Source: an uncultured Eubacterium sp. (GTDB lineage: Bacteria; Bacillota; Clostridia; Lachnospirales; Lachnospiraceae). Taken from it: 21,717 bases of DNA. The position numbers and the translations under genes were made by a program. Of the stretch, positions 1-8,981 are shown piece after piece. Below the pieces are notes generated by a model, which had not been told where the DNA came from, did not search any database, and saw only the letters and a program-made list of their open reading frames with translations. Each line of letters begins with the position of its first letter. The first letter of the stretch is position 1. The stretch lies in the NCBI GenBank assembly GCA_900551945.1, contig URYE01000045.1, forward strand, positions 1-21,717, given 5' to 3'.

Positions 1-206
1 CAATTTTTGCATTATTATTTATATTATACAATGAAAGATATTTTTTGGCTATATATTTTTGTAAAAAAAACATTTATTTAATAAAATTAACTAAAATATA
101 GATAAAACTTAATAAAATAAATAATAAAAACAAATGATTAATATTCAAGTAAAATTGTTAAAATTTATAAACATATTATAAATAGGATAAAATTAGTGTT
201 TTTTAG
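1..206. other. AT-rich stretch upstream of ftsH, no gene seen
   Basis: This stretch is extremely AT-rich and holds no open frame or RNA fold that I can support. A second possible promoter lies inside it, with TTGTTA at 155-160, a 16-base spacer and TATAAA at 177-182, but it is weaker than the one at 207-235. The upstream gene is outside the window. Confidence 0.5.
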
Positions 207-235
207 TTGATTTATGGAGATGATATATTTATAAT
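207..235 (+). promoter_or_regulatory. Likely ftsH promoter
   Basis: A -35-like TTGATT (207-212) and a perfect -10 TATAAT (230-235) are separated by 17 bases, the ideal spacing for a housekeeping sigma factor. Transcription would start near 242 and give a leader of about 70 nt. No operator was recognised. Confidence 0.6.
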
Positions 236-314
236 GAAAGAAAGTTTTTAAAATTGCTTTATTAATCTATCTGCTTAAAAGTATAAAGCTAAAATATATG
301 GAATGAGGTAACGT

Positions 315-2483
315 ATGGACAATAATTACGGAAATAACAAGCAGAATAATAATAACAATCAGAAAAAACCTAAAAATCTTAATACTATGATTGTTGTTAT
401 TGTTGCAGCACTTCTTACATTTGCAGGAATTACAATGCTTAATGGAATGATAAGAAATGCTACTTACAAAGAAATATCATATGATGAATTTATTGACAAA
501 GTCAAGGCAGGAGAAATTGAGGAGGTTCAGTTACAATCTGATAGAATACTTATCAAACCAAAGTCAGAAGGTTCACAAAATACCCTTACAAGTGTAAGTT
601 ATACTTACTATACAGGATATGCGGCTGACCAAAATCTTGCACAAACACTTATTGACAATGATGTTAAGTTCTCTGGATATATTCCAAATCAGAGTTCTTC
701 AATAGTTGAATTTATATTTGTATATGTTCTTCCAATTGTACTTATAGTTGGAATGTTTTCATTTGTATACCGTAAGATTTCAAAAGGCGGTGGCATGATG
801 GGCGGTATGGGAGTTGGAAAAAATACTGCCAAAGTATATGTAGAAAAGCAGACAGGTGTAACATTTAAGAATGTTGCAGGACAAGATGAAGCAAAAGAGT
901 CACTTACAGAAATAGTTGATTTCCTTCATAACCCAGATAAATATTCAAGCATTGGTGCAAAGCTTCCAAAGGGTGCGCTTCTTGTAGGCCCTCCTGGAAC
1001 TGGTAAGACACTTCTTGCAAAGGCTGTTGCTGGTGAAGCAAATGTTCCATTCTTCTCACTTGCAGGTTCAGACTTTGTAGAAATGTTCGTTGGTGTTGGT
1101 GCTTCAAGAGTAAGAGATTTGTTTAAGGAAGCACAAAAGCAAGCACCATGTATTATATTTATTGATGAAATTGATGCTATAGGTAAGAGCAGGGACTCAA
1201 GATATGGCGGTGGTAACGATGAACGTGAGCAGACACTTAATCAGTTACTTGCAGAGATGGACGGTTTTGATTCATCAAAGGGCTTATTTATATTAGCCGC
1301 AACTAACCGACCAGAAGTACTTGATAAGGCACTTTTAAGACCAGGTCGATTTGATAGAAGAATTATAGTTGATAAGCCAGACCTTAAGGGAAGAATTGAT
1401 ACACTTAAAGTACATTCTAAAGACGTATTAATGGATGATACTGTTGATTTGGAAGCAATTGGACTTGCAACAAGTGGTGCAGTTGGTTCTGACCTTGCTA
1501 ATATGATAAATGAAGCCGCTATTGCCGCTGTAAAAGACGGTAGAAAGGTAGTATCACAAAAGGACCTTTTTGAAGCCGTAGAAGTGGTAATTGCTGGTAA
1601 AGAAAAGAAAGATAGAATACTTAGCAGAGAAGAAAAGAGAACAGTTGCATATCACGAAGTTGGTCATGCACTTATTACAGCACTCAAAAAAGACGCAGAG
1701 CCAGTTCAAAAAATTACTATTGTTCCACGAACAATGGGCTCATTAGGTTATGTAATGCAAGTGCCAGAAGAAGAAAAGTATCTTATGACTAAAGACGAAC
1801 TTATGGCAAGACTTGTAACACTTCTTGGTGGTCGTGCCGCAGAAGAAGTAGTATTTGATACAGTAACAACGGGCGCTTCTAACGATATTGAAAAGGCTAC
1901 TAAGATTGCAAGAGCTATGATAACACAATACGGAATGTCTGATAAGTTCGGTCTTATGAGTCTTGAAACAATTGAAAATCAATATCTCGATGGAAATGCA
2001 AGGCTTAACTGTTCTGATGAAACAGCTGCACAGATTGATGAAGAAGTTAAAGTACTTCTTCGTGAGTGCTTTGAAGAAGCTAAACGACTTCTTTCAGAAA
2101 ACAGAGAAGTTCTTGATGAGATTGCTAAGTATCTTTATGAAGAAGAAACTATTACTGGTAAGGAATTTATGAAGATTTACCGTAGAGTAAAGGGACTTCC
2201 TGAACCAGTAGATACAACTGGTTTTACAAAGTCTGAAAAGGTTGCAGAAAGTGTTACATTTAATGAAGATGGAAGTTATTCTTCAACAATAAGTGGTCCG
2301 GCTGATGATTTTTGGGATAATCAGAAAAAAGAGCATGAAACAGAAGGTGAAGCTACAGCAGAAGTTAAAGTAAGTGAAGCTGTTAATCTTAAAAAATCAG
2401 AAGAACCAGCTAACAAAGCTGTAAATCTTGCAAAGCCAGAAGCTAATGCAGATGAAGTAAATGGTTCAGATAGCAAAAACTAA
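315..2483 (+). CDS. ftsH: ATP-dependent zinc metalloprotease FtsH
   Basis: FtsH is a membrane-anchored hexameric AAA+ protease that extracts and degrades misfolded membrane proteins and some regulators. Visible parts, in order: an Asn/Gln/Lys-rich N-terminus, a membrane segment at about residues 25-44, an extracytoplasmic domain, a second membrane segment at about 131-152 and a Met/Gly-rich linker. The AAA module follows, with Walker A GPPGTGKT (225-232), Walker B IIFIDEID (280-287) and the second region of homology near 328-345 (AATNRP...RPGRFDRR). The zinc site is HEVGH (447-451). At 722 residues it is longer than typical FtsH (about 610-660), because of an acidic, low-complexity tail after about residue 640. 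The start is set by GAGG at 305-308, six bases before ATG. A hairpin terminator follows, so it is probably monocistronic. Identification is secure; the role of the tail is unknown. Confidence 0.97.
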   Translation: MDNNYGNNKQNNNNNQKKPKNLNTMIVVIVAALLTFAGITMLNGMIRNATYKEISYDEFIDKVKAGEIEEVQLQSDRILIKPKSEGSQNTLTSVSYTYYTGYAADQNLAQTLIDNDVKFSGYIPNQSSSIVEFIFVYVLPIVLIVGMFSFVYRKISKGGGMMGGMGVGKNTAKVYVEKQTGVTFKNVAGQDEAKESLTEIVDFLHNPDKYSSIGAKLPKGALLVGPPGTGKTLLAKAVAGEANVPFFSLAGSDFVEMFVGVGASRVRDLFKEAQKQAPCIIFIDEIDAIGKSRDSRYGGGNDEREQTLNQLLAEMDGFDSSKGLFILAATNRPEVLDKALLRPGRFDRRIIVDKPDLKGRIDTLKVHSKDVLMDDTVDLEAIGLATSGAVGSDLANMINEAAIAAVKDGRKVVSQKDLFEAVEVVIAGKEKKDRILSREEKRTVAYHEVGHALITALKKDAEPVQKITIVPRTMGSLGYVMQVPEEEKYLMTKDELMARLVTLLGGRAAEEVVFDTVTTGASNDIEKATKIARAMITQYGMSDKFGLMSLETIENQYLDGNARLNCSDETAAQIDEEVKVLLRECFEEAKRLLSENREVLDEIAKYLYEEETITGKEFMKIYRRVKGLPEPVDTTGFTKSEKVAESVTFNEDGSYSSTISGPADDFWDNQKKEHETEGEATAEVKVSEAVNLKKSEEPANKAVNLAKPEANADEVNGSDSKN

Positions 2484-2518
2484 AAGTAAATAAAATTAAA
2501 TCAAAACAAATAAAAGTA

Positions 2519-2602
2519 GGTTGTTGTACTAAGAAATCTCATACAAAATATAGATATTATATCTTGTATAAATTTTGATTAGTGCAACAGCCATTTTTTA
2601 TT
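2519..2602 (+). terminator. Terminator of ftsH
   Basis: A 12-base arm at 2519-2530 pairs with 2581-2592 with only two G-U pairs. Inside the loop a second stem forms between ATACAA and TTGTAT. The hairpin is followed by six T at 2594-2599. This is a clear intrinsic terminator. Confidence 0.85.
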
Positions 2603-2795
2603 TATAAAAACAATAAGCTAATTTGGTACTTGCAAAAGAACGTAGCAAGTATTGCAATAAATTGAAAAAACTGACAGAGGGAGAATTTTATCTTAAGTAA
2701 GAAATTAACTTATTTTACAAGTTAAATTATTGCTACAAACATATATATATATGTTAAAATGATATTACATTTAATAATAATGAAAGGATAAAAAT
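2603..2795 (+). promoter_or_regulatory. Upstream region and possible promoter of dnaE
   Basis: TTGCTA at 2730-2735 and an extended -10 of the form TG-N-TAAAAT at 2752-2760 could form a promoter, but the 19-base spacer is long. The spacer holds a perfect 18-bp palindrome (2738-2755) made of an AT repeat with AAC and GTT ends. A small 7-bp stem (2627-2633 with 2645-2651) lies further upstream. The dnaE ribosome binding site is AAAGGA at 2783-2788. Confidence 0.4.
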
Positions 2796-5700
2796 ATGAA
2801 CTTTACACATTTACACGTTCATACAGAGTATTCTTTGTTAGACGGTTCAAGTAAGATAAAGGAAATTACTTCAAGAGCAAAAGAGCTTGGTATGGATAGT
2901 ATAGCAATAACAGACCACGGTGTTATGTATGGTGTTATTGATTTTTATAAAGCAGCAAAAGAGGTTGGAATTAAGCCTATTATTGGTTGTGAGGTGTATG
3001 TAGCACCTGGCTCAAGATTTGATAAACAGCCCGGAGAGTCGGAAAATAGATATTATCACCTTGTATTACTTGCAGAGAATAATGAAGGTTATAAAAATCT
3101 TATGAAGATAGTTTCAAGGGGATTTACAGAAGGCTTTTATTATAAACCTAGAGTAGATTATGAAGTTCTTGAAAAGTACCATGAGGGAATTATTGCACTT
3201 AGTGCTTGTCTTGCAGGTGAGGTGCAAAGATATCTTGCAAGGGGAATGTATGAAACGGCACTTGACGCAGCATATAAGTATGAAAAAATATTTGGCAAGG
3301 GCAACTTTTTTCTTGAATTGCAAGACCATGGAATTGCACAGCAACAATATGTTAATCAACAGTTAGTTAAAATGTCTGCTGAAACGGGGATGGAGTTAGT
3401 AGCGACTAATGATATTCACTATACTTATTCAGAGGATGCAGACGCACATGACATTTTGCTTTGTATACAGACAGGAAAAAAGGTAACTGATGAAAATAGA
3501 ATGAGATATGATGGCGGACAGTATTATTGCAAATCTCCAGAAGAAATGGCACAGCTTTTTCCTTATGCACCGCAAGCTATCGAGAACACTTATAAGATAG
3601 CACAAAGGTGTAATGTAGAGATTGAATTTGGTGTGACGAAGTTGCCAGAATTTAAAGTACCAAAAGGTTATACAGCCTGGACTTATCTTAACTATCTTTG
3701 TTATGATGGATTAAAAAGAAGATATCCAACATTGGCGGGAAATGTTGATGTTGAAGAAATGGTAAAGGTTGCCGAAAGTGAAGCTGTAGAAGATAGAAAA
3801 GATGCAGTAATAAAACAGGCGAAGGATACAAATAATATTTTTGAAAGACTTGCTTATGAGCTTTCAGTAATATACTCAATGGGATATGTCGATTATTTCT
3901 TGATAGTGTGGGACTATATCAACTATGGTAAGACTCACGATATTCCAGTTGGACCGGGGCGTGGTTCGGCAGCAGGAAGTATAGTTGCATATTGTCTTGG
4001 GATAACAGATATTGACCCAATAAAATATCAACTCGTATTTGAACGATTTCTCAACCCAGAGCGAGTATCAATGCCCGATATTGACGTTGATTTTTGCTAT
4101 GAAAGACGACAAGAAGTTATTGATTATGTCGTTGAAAAGTATGGCAAAGAAAGAGTTTCACAGATTGTAACATTTGGAACAATGGCGGCAAGAGCCGTAA
4201 TTAAAGATGTTGGCCGAGTGCTTGATTTGCCTTATGCAATGGTAGATACAATTGCGAAGATGGTTCCTAGAGAAATCGGCATTACAATTGATAAGGCAAT
4301 AAAGGAAAATCCTGAATTAAAGCAGCTCTATGAAAATGATGAGCAAGTTAAAAATCTTATTGACAAAAGTAAACGACTTGAAGGACTTCCAAGACATGCT
4401 TCTGTTCATGCGGCAGGTGTGCTTATAAGTAAGGAAGCTGTTGATGAGTATGTTCCGTTGTCAACGGGAGCAGATGGTGCAGTTGTAGCGCAGTTTGTGA
4501 TGACTACACTTGAAGAATTGGGACTTCTTAAAATGGATTTTTTAGGGCTTAGAACACTTACTGTAATTAAAGACGCAGTTAATCTTGCAAGAAAAAGAGA
4601 TAAAGATTTTTCTATTGATAATATTGATTACGAAGATAAAAATGTATATGCTGCTATTTCAACTGGAAAATGTGATGGTATATTTCAGCTTGAAAGTACA
4701 GGAATGAAGTCATTTATGAAGGAATTGAAGCCTACTAATATAGAAGACCTTATTGCAGGTATATCGCTTTACCGACCAGGCCCTATGGACTTTATACCAC
4801 AGTATATAAAAGGAAAAAATAATTCAGAATCAGTAACATATGAGTGCCCACAACTTGAGCCAATATTAAAGCCAACTTACGGTTGTATAGTATATCAGGA
4901 ACAGGTTATGCAGATAGTAAGAGATTTGGCGGGATATTCGTGGGGTAGAAGTGACCTTGTTAGACGAGCTATGTCTAAAAAGAAGGCTTACGTTATGGAA
5001 AAAGAGCGTAAAAATTTTATTTATGGCAATGAAGAAGAAAATGTTAAAGGCTGTGTTAATAACGGCATAGATGAAAGAGTAGCAGGCAAAATATATGATG
5101 AAATGATTGACTTTGCAAAGTATGCTTTTAATAAGTCGCACGCCGCATGTTATGCTGTAGTTGCATATCAGACAGCATATTTAAAGACATATTATCCTGT
5201 TGAATTTATGGCGGCATTAATGACATCTGTTATAGATAATACAGATAAAGTGGCGGGATATATATATGCTTGTCGTCAAATGAATATTAATATATTGCCA
5301 CCTGATGTTAATGAGTCAGAATTAGGTTTTTCAGTATCAAATGGTTCAATTAGATTTGGACTTTCAGCAATTAAGAATTTGGGGCGACCAACTATACAAG
5401 CACTGATTAATGAGAGAAATGAAAATGGAAAATTTGTCTCAATGCAGGACTTTATAACAAGAATGTTTTCAAACTTAAGCAGGAGAGTTACAGAGAATTT
5501 TATAAAATCAGGAGCATTTGATACATTTGGAAATAACAGACGTTCAATGATGATGGCTTATGGAGAGATGCTTGACAGAGCAATAAAGCAAAGTAAAGAC
5601 GCAATAACAGGGCAGATGTCGTTATTTGACCTTGTTGACGATGATATAAAAGAGGAATTTGAAATAAAAATACCAAATGTACCTGAATATACAAAGCAAG

Positions 5701-6332
5701 AGCTGCTTGCCTTTGAAAAAGAAGTGTTAGGTGTATATGTAAGCGGACACCCACTTGATGAATATGCTAAGATGTGGGAAAAGCATATATCAGCACGAAC
5801 AATTGATTTTGAAATAGACGAAGATACTGGCGAAACTAAAGTAAAGGATACAAGCAGACAGACAATTGGTGGAATGATTACATCTAAGACAGTTAAAATA
5901 ACAAAGACAGGTCAACCAATGGCGTTTCTTATATTAGAAGATTTGGTGGGAACAGTTGAAGTAGTTGTATTTCCGAATACTTATAGTCAATATAGATATA
6001 TCCTTGACAGAACTGAAAAAGTATTTGTAACGGGAAAGGTTCAAGCAAATGTTGATGAAAACGGCAAAATGATATGTGAAAAAATAGTTGATTTTGACGA
6101 TGTTCCAAGAAAATTGTGGATTAGATTTGAAAATACGCAAGATTATATTTCTAATAAAGAAGAATTATTTAGTATGTTTAATAATTCACAAGGAAAAGAC
6201 ACAGTTATTATTTACTGCACAAAAGAAAATACAAGAAGCACATTGCCAAATAACGAGACAATAAAAATAACATCGCAACTCATATCAGAATTAGAAAGTA
6301 GATTTGGTAGTAAAAATATAGCTACTACTTAG
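2796..6332 (+). CDS. dnaE: DNA polymerase III alpha subunit, DnaE type
   Basis: This is a C-family replicative polymerase subunit of 1178 residues, close to the usual 1100-1200. The N-terminal PHP domain is evident from H-L-H-V-H at 5-9, ITDHG, and later ATNDIHYT and DAHD, which supply a metal cluster. The polymerase palm shows GPGRGSAAGS at 386-395 and the catalytic aspartates in PDIDVDF (D428, D430, D432). A helix-hairpin-helix region follows, then a C-terminal OB-fold segment around IGGMITSKTVKITKTGQPM. Firmicutes normally also carry PolC, with DnaE extending primers before handing over; PolC is not in this window. ATG at 2796 has AAAGGA seven bases upstream. The PHP metal ligands look intact, so retained exonuclease activity is possible but not shown. 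Confidence 0.97.
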   Translation: MNFTHLHVHTEYSLLDGSSKIKEITSRAKELGMDSIAITDHGVMYGVIDFYKAAKEVGIKPIIGCEVYVAPGSRFDKQPGESENRYYHLVLLAENNEGYKNLMKIVSRGFTEGFYYKPRVDYEVLEKYHEGIIALSACLAGEVQRYLARGMYETALDAAYKYEKIFGKGNFFLELQDHGIAQQQYVNQQLVKMSAETGMELVATNDIHYTYSEDADAHDILLCIQTGKKVTDENRMRYDGGQYYCKSPEEMAQLFPYAPQAIENTYKIAQRCNVEIEFGVTKLPEFKVPKGYTAWTYLNYLCYDGLKRRYPTLAGNVDVEEMVKVAESEAVEDRKDAVIKQAKDTNNIFERLAYELSVIYSMGYVDYFLIVWDYINYGKTHDIPVGPGRGSAAGSIVAYCLGITDIDPIKYQLVFERFLNPERVSMPDIDVDFCYERRQEVIDYVVEKYGKERVSQIVTFGTMAARAVIKDVGRVLDLPYAMVDTIAKMVPREIGITIDKAIKENPELKQLYENDEQVKNLIDKSKRLEGLPRHASVHAAGVLISKEAVDEYVPLSTGADGAVVAQFVMTTLEELGLLKMDFLGLRTLTVIKDAVNLARKRDKDFSIDNIDYEDKNVYAAISTGKCDGIFQLESTGMKSFMKELKPTNIEDLIAGISLYRPGPMDFIPQYIKGKNNSESVTYECPQLEPILKPTYGCIVYQEQVMQIVRDLAGYSWGRSDLVRRAMSKKKAYVMEKERKNFIYGNEEENVKGCVNNGIDERVAGKIYDEMIDFAKYAFNKSHAACYAVVAYQTAYLKTYYPVEFMAALMTSVIDNTDKVAGYIYACRQMNINILPPDVNESELGFSVSNGSIRFGLSAIKNLGRPTIQALINERNENGKFVSMQDFITRMFSNLSRRVTENFIKSGAFDTFGNNRRSMMMAYGEMLDRAIKQSKDAITGQMSLFDLVDDDIKEEFEIKIPNVPEYTKQELLAFEKEVLGVYVSGHPLDEYAKMWEKHISARTIDFEIDEDTGETKVKDTSRQTIGGMITSKTVKITKTGQPMAFLILEDLVGTVEVVVFPNTYSQYRYILDRTEKVFVTGKVQANVDENGKMICEKIVDFDDVPRKLWIRFENTQDYISNKEELFSMFNNSQGKDTVIIYCTKENTRSTLPNNETIKITSQLISELESRFGSKNIATT

Positions 6333-6549
6333 CAATTGCAAATAAAGTTTGTGCTTGAACTAGATATTGGCAATTGTTGAAATAGATTGAATGATTTGCA
6401 GAGCAAGTCTTTCATAGTTTTTAAAATTTTTTAGAGTTTTTCAAAAAAATAGAAGAAAAATTCACAAATATGTGTTAAAATGCTAATAAAATGCAAAATT
6501 AATTGATTATAGTGACAAAAGATAGTCATTATGGAAAGGAGTCGTTCTT
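6333..6549 (+). promoter_or_regulatory. dnaE-pfkA spacer, possible pfkA promoter
   Basis: A 9-bp stem can form between 6331-6339 and about 6370-6378 just after dnaE, but no T-run follows, so it is not a clear terminator. An extended -10, TG-T-TAAAAT (6473-6481), lacks a good -35; TTCACA (6461-6466) is the nearest candidate and would instead match TAATAA at 6484-6489 with 17 bases between. The strong ribosome binding site AAAGGAG lies at 6535-6541. The 13-base string TTGGCAATTGTTG at 6367-6379 recurs at 7726-7738. Confidence 0.35.
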
Positions 6550-7524
6550 ATGGCAAAGGAAATCAAGACAATAGGTGTTTTAACAAGTGGTGGAGATGCA
6601 CCGGGAATGAATGCGGCTATAAGAGCTGTTGTAAGAACTGCAATTAATAAAGGACTTAAGGTTAAGGGTATTCAAAAAGGGTATAATGGACTTATCAATG
6701 ATGAAGTTATTGATATGGACAAAAAGAGTGTTTCTGATATTATACAACGTGGTGGTACAGTTCTTTATACTGCAAGATGTTTGGAATTTATGACACCAGA
6801 GGGACAAAAAAGAGGTGCTGAAGTCTGTAAAAAACATGGTATAGACGGAATAGTTGTTATCGGTGGTGACGGTTCTTTTAGAGGTGCGCAAAAGCTTGCA
6901 GAAGCAGGTGTCAATACTATAGGACTTCCTGGAACTATTGACCTTGATATTGCTTGTACAGATTATACAATAGGTTTTGATACTGCTGTTAATACAGCTA
7001 TGGAAGCTATTGATAAGATTAGAGATACATCAACATCACATGAAAGATGTAGTATTATCGAAGTTATGGGACGTTGCGCAGGATATATTGCACTTTGGTG
7101 TGGGATTGCAAATGGTGCTGAAGATATTCTTCTTCCAGAAAGATATGACAATGACGAACAAAAGATTATTAACCATATTATTGAAGGTCGTAAAAAGGGT
7201 AAGAAGCACCACCTTATTATTAATGCTGAGGGTATAGGTCACTCAACTGGTATGGCAAGAAGAATTGAGGCTGCAACTGGAATTGAAACAAGAGCTACTA
7301 TATTGGGGTATATGCAAAGAGGTGGTTCTCCTACTTGTAAGGATAGAGTATATGCTTCAATTATGGGTTCTTATGCTGTTGATTTGTTATGTGAAGGAAA
7401 GAGTAACAGACTTGTTGCATATAAGAATGGTAAGTTTGTAGATTACGACATTGATGAAGCACTTGCAATGACTAAGGATATTGATGAATATGAATTTAAT
7501 ATAAGTGGACTTCTTTCTAACTAA
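6550..7524 (+). CDS. pfkA: ATP-dependent 6-phosphofructokinase
   Basis: The enzyme phosphorylates fructose 6-phosphate to fructose 1,6-bisphosphate, the committed step of glycolysis, in the cytoplasm. At 324 residues it matches bacterial PfkA (about 320). Visible motifs are the nucleotide-binding TSGGDAPGMNAAIR near the N-terminus, GGDGS at 105-109, the catalytic loop GTIDLDI (128-134, with D131 and D133), and MGRCAGYIA, which contacts the sugar phosphate. Glycine at 108 within GGDGS, where PPi-dependent enzymes have Asp (GGDDS), indicates use of ATP. One oddity is leucine at 132, where most family members have Asn (TIDNDI). The start has AAAGGAG eight bases upstream. A strong terminator follows at 7624-7686. 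In many Firmicutes pfkA follows dnaE or sits with pyk; here it stands alone after dnaE. Confidence 0.95.
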   Translation: MAKEIKTIGVLTSGGDAPGMNAAIRAVVRTAINKGLKVKGIQKGYNGLINDEVIDMDKKSVSDIIQRGGTVLYTARCLEFMTPEGQKRGAEVCKKHGIDGIVVIGGDGSFRGAQKLAEAGVNTIGLPGTIDLDIACTDYTIGFDTAVNTAMEAIDKIRDTSTSHERCSIIEVMGRCAGYIALWCGIANGAEDILLPERYDNDEQKIINHIIEGRKKGKKHHLIINAEGIGHSTGMARRIEAATGIETRATILGYMQRGGSPTCKDRVYASIMGSYAVDLLCEGKSNRLVAYKNGKFVDYDIDEALAMTKDIDEYEFNISGLLSN

Positions 7525-7532
7525 TATTTTTT

Positions 7533-7568
7533 AATACTATTTGTAATAATGTAATAATAAATAGTATT
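7533..7568. repeat. 10-bp inverted repeat after pfkA
   Basis: AATACTATTT (7533-7542) and its exact complement (7559-7568) flank a 16-base AT-rich loop. No T-run follows on either strand, so it does not look like a terminator. It may stabilise the 3' end of the pfkA transcript. Confidence 0.4.
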
Positions 7569-7623
7569 GTGAGTAAGTAGTAAAGCTGCTTATAAATATT
7601 GGCTTGGCTTATGTTAGGTTGCT

Positions 7624-7686
7624 AAAGGGATTATATTTTTGGTGCAATACAATTTTAAGTACCTAAAACATAATCCCTTTTTATTT
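7624..7686 (+). terminator. Terminator of pfkA
   Basis: An 11-bp perfect stem, AAAGGGATTAT (7624-7634) with its complement (7670-7680), continues inward as TTTTTGGT with ACCTAAAA, with one mismatch. A T-rich tail (CCCTTTTTATTT) follows. Confidence 0.88.
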
Positions 7687-7808
7687 ACATGAACAATGAG
7701 TGAAAGTCTGAACTTGAATAAGAACTTGGCAATTGTTGCGACAGCTCTGTAAGTATATTTATTTAAAATTTTAAAATGTGAAAACTGTTAGAAGAAAGGT
7801 GTTAAGAA

Positions 7809-8591
7809 ATGATAACGAGTACGAGTAGTAGTCAAGTGAAGCACGTTGTACAGCTTCAAAAGAAGTCTAAGACAAGAAAAGAATTTTTGGAATTTGTTGT
7901 TGAGGGAAATAAAATGGTTGCAGAAGCACCTAAAGACAGAGTTGTTAAGGTGTATGTATCTGAAAACTTTAACAATATGAACCCTGATTATATTAGAGTG
8001 CTTAATATAGAAGATAAAAAAATTGAAATTGTAAGTGATAGTGTATTTATGCAGATGTCAGATACTAAGACTCCACAAGGTGTTATGGCAATTGTTAAAA
8101 TGGCACAGTATGAAGTTAATGATATATTGGGTGAAAATGCCCTTATTATTGCAGTTGAAAATCTTCAAGACCCAGGTAACTTAGGAACTATCTTAAGAAT
8201 GGGTGAGGGAGCAGGAATAACAGGGGTTATTATGAGTTCTAATACCGTTGACATATACAATCCAAAGACTATTCGTTCAACAATGGGTTCAATATATAGA
8301 GTACCATTTTTTTATGCAAAAGACTTTAATGAAGAATTAGAACAGCTTAAAGAAAATGGTGTGAAAATATATGCAGCACATCTTGATGGAAAGAATACTT
8401 ATACACAAGAAAGTTATAAAAATGCAACAGCATTTCTTATAGGAAATGAAGGAAATGGTCTTACAGATAGTGTAACTAAAAAGGCGGATACACTTATTAA
8501 AATACCAATGCAAGGTCAAGTCGAGTCATTGAATGCGGCAATAGCTTGTACAATTCTTACTTACGAAGCAGTAAGACAAAGAACAGTATAA
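7809..8591 (+). CDS. TrmH-family (SPOUT) RNA 2'-O-methyltransferase
   Basis: This is a 260-residue SAM-dependent methyltransferase of the SpoU/TrmH class, which methylates a ribose 2'-OH in rRNA or tRNA. The N-terminal third (about 1-95) resembles the substrate-binding domain of RlmB/TsnR-like proteins. The C-terminal knotted domain shows the three family motifs in order: ENLQDPGNLGTILR, IGNEGNGL and IPMQGQVESLNAAIAC. The conserved Asn and Arg of motif 1 and the Ser-Leu-Asn of motif 3 are present. The start follows AGAAAGG about ten bases upstream. A strong hairpin terminator closes the unit. The exact RNA target cannot be told from sequence; YsgA-like and RlmB-like members share these motifs. 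Confidence 0.9.
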   Translation: MITSTSSSQVKHVVQLQKKSKTRKEFLEFVVEGNKMVAEAPKDRVVKVYVSENFNNMNPDYIRVLNIEDKKIEIVSDSVFMQMSDTKTPQGVMAIVKMAQYEVNDILGENALIIAVENLQDPGNLGTILRMGEGAGITGVIMSSNTVDIYNPKTIRSTMGSIYRVPFFYAKDFNEELEQLKENGVKIYAAHLDGKNTYTQESYKNATAFLIGNEGNGLTDSVTKKADTLIKIPMQGQVESLNAAIACTILTYEAVRQRTV

Positions 8592-8605
8592 AAATATATG
8601 TAAGT

Positions 8606-8667
8606 AAATCTCAATGCTATTATTTATTGTTTTATGCAATTAAAGTAAAAGCATTGAGATTTATTTT
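8606..8667 (+). terminator. Terminator of the TrmH-family gene
   Basis: A perfect 13-bp stem, AAATCTCAATGCT (8606-8618) with its complement (8650-8662), is followed by ATTTTAT. The loop is about 31 bases. Confidence 0.8.
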
Positions 8668-8677
8668 ATAATTTTGT

Positions 8678-8711
8678 AATAGAAATTAGAAATTTACTTG
8701 ATAGTATTAAA
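8678..8711. repeat. 34-base dispersed repeat, copy 1
   Basis: This 34-base stretch matches 12481-12514 at 31 of 34 positions; the three differences are adjacent, at positions 11-13. Both copies lie in intergenic DNA a short distance after a hairpin. The origin is unknown. Confidence 0.6.
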
Positions 8712-8750
8712 CTGATTAATTAATGGATAGTATAGAAATAGGTTATATAT

Positions 8751-8767
8751 TGTTAATGCTTTGTTAA
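8751..8767 (+). promoter_or_regulatory. WalR-like box 1 (TGTTAA-N5-TGTTAA)
   Basis: Two direct TGTTAA half-sites are separated by TGCTT. This fits the published WalR (YycF) consensus TGTWAH-N5-TGTWAH exactly. It lies about 110 bases upstream of the -35 of the hydrolase promoter. A further pair, TGTTAA at 8802-8807 and TGTAAC at 8812-8817, has a four-base gap. In DNA this AT-rich chance matches occur, so the case rests on the clustering. Confidence 0.5.
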
Positions 8768-8877
8768 TAAAATTAATAATTTATTAATAAATATTATTCA
8801 ATGTTAATAATTGTAACATAACTGACATAAATAGAAAATGATGTTAAAGCCAGTATTTATGCGATTTTGTAACAGAT

Positions 8878-8906
8878 TTGACAAAAGTAATTAACTTTGC
8901 TACAAT
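8878..8906 (+). promoter_or_regulatory. Promoter of the cell-wall hydrolase gene
   Basis: A consensus -35 TTGACA (8878-8883), a 17-base spacer and -10 TACAAT (8901-8906) form the best housekeeping promoter in the window. The predicted transcript starts near 8913, at the TGTAAC cluster. Confidence 0.8.
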
Positions 8907-8911
8907 ACTCT

Positions 8912-8938
8912 TGTAACAAAATGTAACAGATTTGTAAC
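8912..8938 (+). promoter_or_regulatory. WalR-like triple half-site over the transcription start
   Basis: TGTAAC occurs at 8912, 8922 and 8933, a spacing of 10 and 11 bases, so all three face the same side of the helix. The last pair is an exact TGTWAH-N5-TGTWAH. Another TGTAAC at 8868 abuts the -35. Location over the start site would suit repression, as for WalR-repressed hydrolase-control genes in Bacillus, whereas the upstream boxes would suit activation. The regulator itself is not in this window. Confidence 0.6.
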
Positions 8939-8981
8939 ATTTTGTCAGACATTGGAACGAATGTCGGAAAGGAAAGACTTT

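Noticed and set aside
1963..2172. Open frame within ftsH in another frame
   Set aside because: It lies wholly inside a strongly conserved gene and has no start signal. The other such frames inside dnaE, pfkA and dapL were dropped for the same reason.
2738..2755. 18-bp palindrome before dnaE as an operator
   Set aside because: It is essentially an (AT)n run, which is palindromic by nature, so it gives little evidence of a binding site.
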